Source of the DNA: Corynebacterium sp. | GTDB lineage: Bacteria > Actinomycetota > Actinomycetes > Mycobacteriales > Mycobacteriaceae | Direction of reading: 5' to 3' | DNA: 64,000 nucleotides | NCBI RefSeq assembly: GCF_030532325.1 | Contig: NZ_JAUNLS010000006.1 | Location: forward strand, 1-64,000 | Program-made: the position numbers and the translations under genes | In this document: positions 60,502 to 64,000 of the stretch, piece by piece | Numbering within the stretch: position 1 is the stretch's first letter | Layout of the letters: every line of letters starts with the position of its first letter | The notes under the pieces: generated by a model | The model's input: only the letters and a program-made list of their open reading frames with translations | What the model was told of the DNA's origin: nothing | Databases searched by the model: none

Positions 60502-60685
60502 GTAAGGCTCCTTAGAACACGATCCGTGCTGACAAACGCAAGCACAGCGTCACTCACGCGCCGCACGCAGAAACTACGCAATGACCACGCAGGGGCAATC
60601 CCGGTGGGCGGGCACAGATTGAAAAGATCGGAAGATCAGGTGACGCGCGACAGCCTTACGCGCTGCCCACATAGTACACCTCGCA
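60502..60685. other. Intergenic region between hutH and the IclR gene
   Basis: This holds the hutH promoter on the minus strand. I found no second HutR-like 14-base site here and no clear structure. Confidence 0.35.
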
Positions 60686-61423
60686 CTAAGCACCCGTGCC
60701 GTACATTTTGACAGAAACGTCGCCCGCGGCAGCCTGTAACTCAGCGGCCACAGCGGCGGCATCCGCCGTGCCCACCGGGAAGGTCACCGCCAGCGCGGCG
60801 GCCGGCCGGCCCAAATGATCTCTAATGGGCACGCCCACCGAGGCCTGCCCGCGGGAGACCTCCTCGACCTCCTCGGCCCATCCGCGCTGGCGCACCAGCT
60901 CCAGGCTCGTCAAGAATTCTTGAAAGCTGCCACGGGCGGGCGTGGTGGAAAAGACGGCCCGCCACTCCGGCTCCGGAAGCAGGGAGAGCATGGCCCGCCC
61001 GGAGGCCGTCGTCTGCGCGGATAGCCGCACGCCCTTTTCCGTGACCAGGGAGGCCGCCCCCGGCGCGCGGACCTCCTGCAGATAGACAATCTCACTGCCC
61101 GCCAGGCGGGAAAGGTGCCCGGAGCCGGACACCAGCGCGGCGATCCTGTCCAGGTGCCGGGTGGTGGCGCGCACCAGCGGCTGCTGGGTCACGTACGCCG
61201 AGGCCATGGCGTAGGCCGCCATGCCCAGGCCATAGGTCTGGTTCTCCGGGATGTGCACCACGAAGCCAGCTTCTACCATCTCGTTGAGCAGGTGGTAGGT
61301 GGTCGAGCGCGGCAGATCCAGCTCCGCACGGATGCGGGCGGCGGAAATGGGCACATCAATCGATGACAAGAGCTTCAAAATAGCTAAAGCATTTCTTGCA
61401 GCCGGTACTTGCGCCCTCGACAA
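60686..61423 (-). CDS. IclR-family regulator, probable HutR
   Basis: The 245-residue protein has an IclR winged helix (LKLLSSIDVPISAARIRAEL, then LPRSTTYHLLNEM) at about residues 10-60 and a C-terminal effector domain at about 85-240. It lies next to hutH, and a HutR-like operator precedes hutU, so HutR is the best call; control of the divergent acyl-CoA operon is the alternative. I chose the TTG at 61423 because GGAGG lies seven bases upstream. A GTG at 61462 is in frame but lacks a site. Confidence 0.7.
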   Translation of the reverse strand: MSRAQVPAARNALAILKLLSSIDVPISAARIRAELDLPRSTTYHLLNEMVEAGFVVHIPENQTYGLGMAAYAMASAYVTQQPLVRATTRHLDRIAALVSGSGHLSRLAGSEIVYLQEVRAPGAASLVTEKGVRLSAQTTASGRAMLSLLPEPEWRAVFSTTPARGSFQEFLTSLELVRQRGWAEEVEEVSRGQASVGVPIRDHLGRPAAALAVTFPVGTADAAAVAAELQAAAGDVSVKMYGTGA

Positions 61424-61614
61424 AGCTTCTACCTCCAGTTTTAGCCCCTCACGCCTTGGCACCAGGCCAACGCCAGTCTCGCATACAAGACCTTAGAGGA
61501 AATTTTGCTACTGCTTTCTTGATTCCCGCTTTGTAGCCTATGCCATACGAGGTGGTCTACGTAACACTTTACGCCTCAGTGTGTGTCACGTTACCTATAA
61601 GATTGGAGGAACTT
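61424..61614. promoter_or_regulatory. Divergent control region with inverted repeat before the acyl-CoA operon
   Basis: GTAAC at 61561-61565 and GTTAC at 61590-61594 form an inverted repeat about 20 bases before the dehydrogenase start, a candidate operator. CTATAA near 61595-61600 resembles a -10 element. Sequence becomes clearly AT-richer from about 61500. Confidence 0.35.
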
Positions 61615-62781
61615 ATGCCAGGCCGCTATCCAAATGGGGACTTTTATGGTTTTGAGAAGGACCTATCTTCGGAAGAACTCGAAGTACTTCACAAAGTCCG
61701 GAATTGGACCCACGAAAAGGTTCGTCCGATTGCTACCGACTACTGGAACCGTTCCGAGTTTCCGCATGAACTACTGCCGTCCATTCAGGATCTGAACATC
61801 ATCAGTTTGGTTCGCCAGCAGGGATACTCGCCTCTCCTCGCTGGGCTTGTCACCGCAGAAATCCACAGGGCAGACGCCTCCGTCGGAACGTTTTTCAGCG
61901 GGCACGATGGACTTTTTACCGGCTCAATCGAGCTGCTGGGCTCAGAGGAGCAGAAAGCCCGGTGGCTGCCCGACTTTTACAGTGTCGAGAAGACTGGCGT
62001 TTTTGCGATCACCGAGCCCGATGCGGGCTCTGATGTCGCCCAAGATATGTCGACAACCGCCACCAAAGTCAAAGGCGGCTGGGTACTCAACGGCGCAAAG
62101 CGATGGATTGGTAACGCAACATGGTCCGACTACGTAATCATTTGGGCGCGAGATCCTGAAGACAACAACGTGAAAGGCTTCGTGGTTGATACTTCCTCAG
62201 ACGGCTATGAGGCTAGCCTGATGCACAACCGCATCGCACTGCGAGCGGTCCAAAATGCTGACATCACCCTCACAGACGTATTCGTTCCGGATGACTACAA
62301 ACTTGCTCATGCCAACAGCTTCAAAGACACCAACAAGGTTTTGAAGTCAACTCGCTCGACAGTGGGCTGGCAAGCAGTCGGCCTTCAGATGGGGGTCCTT
62401 GACACAGCACTGGAGTACACCGGAAATCGCCATCAATTTGGCAAACCACTCGCTGGATTTCAGATCAATCAATCCAAGCTTTCAACCATCCTGGGGAATC
62501 TTATCGCCTCTGAGTCCATGATGGCTGCTCTCGCGCGTTTGGAAGCACGGGGCGACGACCACAACGAGCACTCAGCATTGGCAAAAGCTCACGTGACCAA
62601 GATGATGCGCGAGTCCGCAGCTTTGGGGCGCGAGCTACTGGGCGGCAATGGAATCATCTCCGACTTCACAGCGGCAAAGCATTTTTGCGACGCGGAAGCC
62701 ATCTACTCCTATGAGGGAACGTTCGATATCAACCAGCTGGTAGCGGCCCGGTCCATTACTGGGCTCTCCGCTTTCGTCTAG
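61615..62781 (+). CDS. Acyl-CoA dehydrogenase, glutaryl-CoA dehydrogenase-like
   Basis: This 388-residue FAD enzyme would oxidise an acyl-CoA at the alpha-beta bond. Family motifs are clear: FAITEPDAGSD near residue 130, NGAKRWIGNATWSD near 160, GRELLGGNGI near 340 and the candidate catalytic Glu in YSYEGTFDINQL near 367. GGAGGA precedes the ATG at 61615; an upstream in-frame ATG lacks a site. GC content is lower than in core genes. With the CoA-transferase 18 bases on, it suggests catabolism of a dicarboxylic or carnitine-like acid. Confidence 0.85.
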   Translation: MPGRYPNGDFYGFEKDLSSEELEVLHKVRNWTHEKVRPIATDYWNRSEFPHELLPSIQDLNIISLVRQQGYSPLLAGLVTAEIHRADASVGTFFSGHDGLFTGSIELLGSEEQKARWLPDFYSVEKTGVFAITEPDAGSDVAQDMSTTATKVKGGWVLNGAKRWIGNATWSDYVIIWARDPEDNNVKGFVVDTSSDGYEASLMHNRIALRAVQNADITLTDVFVPDDYKLAHANSFKDTNKVLKSTRSTVGWQAVGLQMGVLDTALEYTGNRHQFGKPLAGFQINQSKLSTILGNLIASESMMAALARLEARGDDHNEHSALAKAHVTKMMRESAALGRELLGGNGIISDFTAAKHFCDAEAIYSYEGTFDINQLVAARSITGLSAFV

Positions 62782-62799
62782 GGCTAAGAAAGGATTGCA

Positions 62800-63954
62800 A
62801 TGGAACATACTCCACAAACTCATTCCCTTGAAGGCATTCGAGTCTTAGACATGTCCCGCGTATTGGCCGGACCTTTCTGCTCCATGATCCTGGCGGATTT
62901 GGGGGCAGAAGTAATAAAAGTTGAAACACCGTGGGGAGATGACTCGCGTAGCTTTGGCCCCAATTTCAACGGAGATTCTGCCTACTACAGGCTTTTCAAC
63001 CGCTCCAAGCAGGGCATCACACTCAATCTCAAGCACAACGCCGACAGGGAAAAGCTCAAAGAATTAGCAAAGCGCGCAGATGTCATCGTCGAGAATTTTC
63101 GTCCCGGGGTAATGGAAAAGCTGGGGATCTCTCCGGACTTGCTCCGGAAACTCAACCCTAGCCTCATTGTCACAAGCATCAGTGGCTTTGGGCAAAGCGG
63201 TTCCCTCAGTAGCGCTCCAGCTTACGATTTAGTAGCCCAGGCAATGAGCGGAATCATGTCCATTACAGGTTGGCCTGGAGGCCGCGCGACGCGAGTCGGT
63301 ATCAGTATCGGTGACCTAGTGCCTGGGCTCTATGCAGCAATTGGAACTTTGGGCGCGCTGCAAGAGAGAACGCGAACGGGTACGGGCCAGCACGTGGACG
63401 TTGCAATGTTTGATTCGCTGGTTTCAATACTGGAATCAGTCGCAATGCGCGACCTCTACGAGGAAGGCATTCCTACCGCGGTGGGTAGCGACCACGCGAT
63501 GACTGTGCCTTTTAGCACATACCGCGTTGACGATGGTGAAGTGGTTATTGCCGTTCTCAATGAGAAACTATTTGGCCGTCTAACCCAAGCACTCGGCCTG
63601 GAGTTTATGGTCGATGACCCAAGATACAATTCGAATACCGCTCGCCGAGAGCACCGTGAAGAAGTCCGCGACATTATCGAGAACGCTCTCAAAGGCATGA
63701 CCGAGAAACAGGCATTACAAAGACTCCAAGAGTTCGGCGTTCCAACGGCACCGGTCCACTCCGTAGACGAAGCCCTCCATGGAGCCATTGGAACCGAGCG
63801 CCAAGTTCTATTTGCGGAATCCGACGGTTTTCAAACGCTGCGCTCTCCCCTGCGTCTAACTGGTTCACGTGTTCCAGAACCAGCACCCCAGCTGGGCGAG
63901 CATAATCACCGCATTGCTACGTGGCTGACAGAGCCGGTTCGCAACTCGTCCTGA
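62800..63954 (+). CDS. Class III CoA-transferase (CaiB/BaiF family)
   Basis: The 384-residue enzyme would pass CoA between carboxylic acids. The N-terminus reads LEGIRVLDMSRVLAGPFCSM, followed by LGAEVIKVETPWGDDSR, FNRSKQGITLNL and the conserved Asp in GQHVDVAMFDSL near residue 203. GAAAGGA precedes the ATG. It probably activates the substrate that the upstream dehydrogenase oxidises. Codon use and AT content match that gene, so the pair was likely acquired together. Confidence 0.88.
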   Translation: MEHTPQTHSLEGIRVLDMSRVLAGPFCSMILADLGAEVIKVETPWGDDSRSFGPNFNGDSAYYRLFNRSKQGITLNLKHNADREKLKELAKRADVIVENFRPGVMEKLGISPDLLRKLNPSLIVTSISGFGQSGSLSSAPAYDLVAQAMSGIMSITGWPGGRATRVGISIGDLVPGLYAAIGTLGALQERTRTGTGQHVDVAMFDSLVSILESVAMRDLYEEGIPTAVGSDHAMTVPFSTYRVDDGEVVIAVLNEKLFGRLTQALGLEFMVDDPRYNSNTARREHREEVRDIIENALKGMTEKQALQRLQEFGVPTAPVHSVDEALHGAIGTERQVLFAESDGFQTLRSPLRLTGSRVPEPAPQLGEHNHRIATWLTEPVRNSS

Positions 63955-63965
63955 ATGGAGAAGTC

Positions 63966-64000
63966 ATGACAAACTCCACTAAGAGCAATGACACTCTCGT
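63966..64000 (+). CDS. Start of a third gene of the acyl-CoA operon (partial)
   Basis: An ATG at 63966 follows GGAGAAG, 11 bases after the CoA-transferase stop, and the frame (MTNSTKSNDTL) runs off the window. Too little is present to name it. A transporter or further catabolic enzyme would fit the operon. Confidence 0.55.
   Translation, partial: MTNSTKSNDTL

Overview
The window looks like chromosomal DNA of a high-GC Corynebacterium. The support is the argS-lysA-hom-thrB gene order, a basic and Asn-rich actinobacterial Rho insert, an ArnR-like regulator beside the nitrate reductase genes, a HutR-like operator, and several genes that seem to start without a Shine-Dalgarno sequence. I cannot name the species. 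Most of the window is dense core sequence. Three stretches read as accessory: about 35.5-37.3 kb, next to a tRNA-Arg; about 54.3-55.8 kb, palindromic repeats plus a DUF559 nuclease; and from about 61.5 kb to the end, an AT-richer acyl-CoA operon.

Layout. 1-717: 5' part of rho (minus) with an apparent frameshift. 1078-2862: acyl-CoA ligase. 2931-7085: molybdenum-cofactor genes moaA, moeA, moaC, mobA and a divergent mog-like gene. 7371-15794: narKGHJI. 15831-18534 (minus): a NirK-like copper protein and an overlapping membrane protein. 18650-21396: modA and a fused modB-modC. 21503-22198: ArnR-like regulator. Together this is a nitrate-respiration block: molybdate uptake, cofactor synthesis, nitrate transport and reduction, a possible nitrite-to-NO step, and a redox-sensing regulator.

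22217-27702 (minus): thrB, hom, lysA, argS. 27814-29148: MHS-type transporter. 29657-30346: LldR-like GntR regulator, divergent from lutABC (30693-33639) for L-lactate oxidation. 33764-35371: secreted S33 peptidase. 35470-35543: tRNA-Arg(CCG). The AT-richer island after the tRNA holds a broken coding remnant, a run of three abutting hairpins ending in a U-tract, and a DUF3800 gene.

37366-46464 (minus): a small membrane protein, a small hypothetical protein, a MarR regulator, a YhaN-like ATPase with an Mre11-type nuclease, and a SWIM protein with a SNF2 helicase. 46725-48284: putP. 48319-50057: NarL-type two-component system. 50110-54338: HNH nuclease, small membrane protein, DEAD-box helicase, SGNH lipoprotein. 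54339-55752: pyrimidine tract, two copies of a long palindrome with a G-rich loop, and an AbiEi/DUF559-type protein. 55795-61423: hutI, hutU, hutH and an IclR regulator (probable HutR), with a near-consensus HutR operator before hutU. 61615-64000: acyl-CoA dehydrogenase, class III CoA-transferase and the start of a third gene.

The best leads for something undescribed are the three-hairpin RNA beside the DUF3800 gene and the palindrome/DUF559 locus. All identifications come from reading motifs and context; no database search was run.
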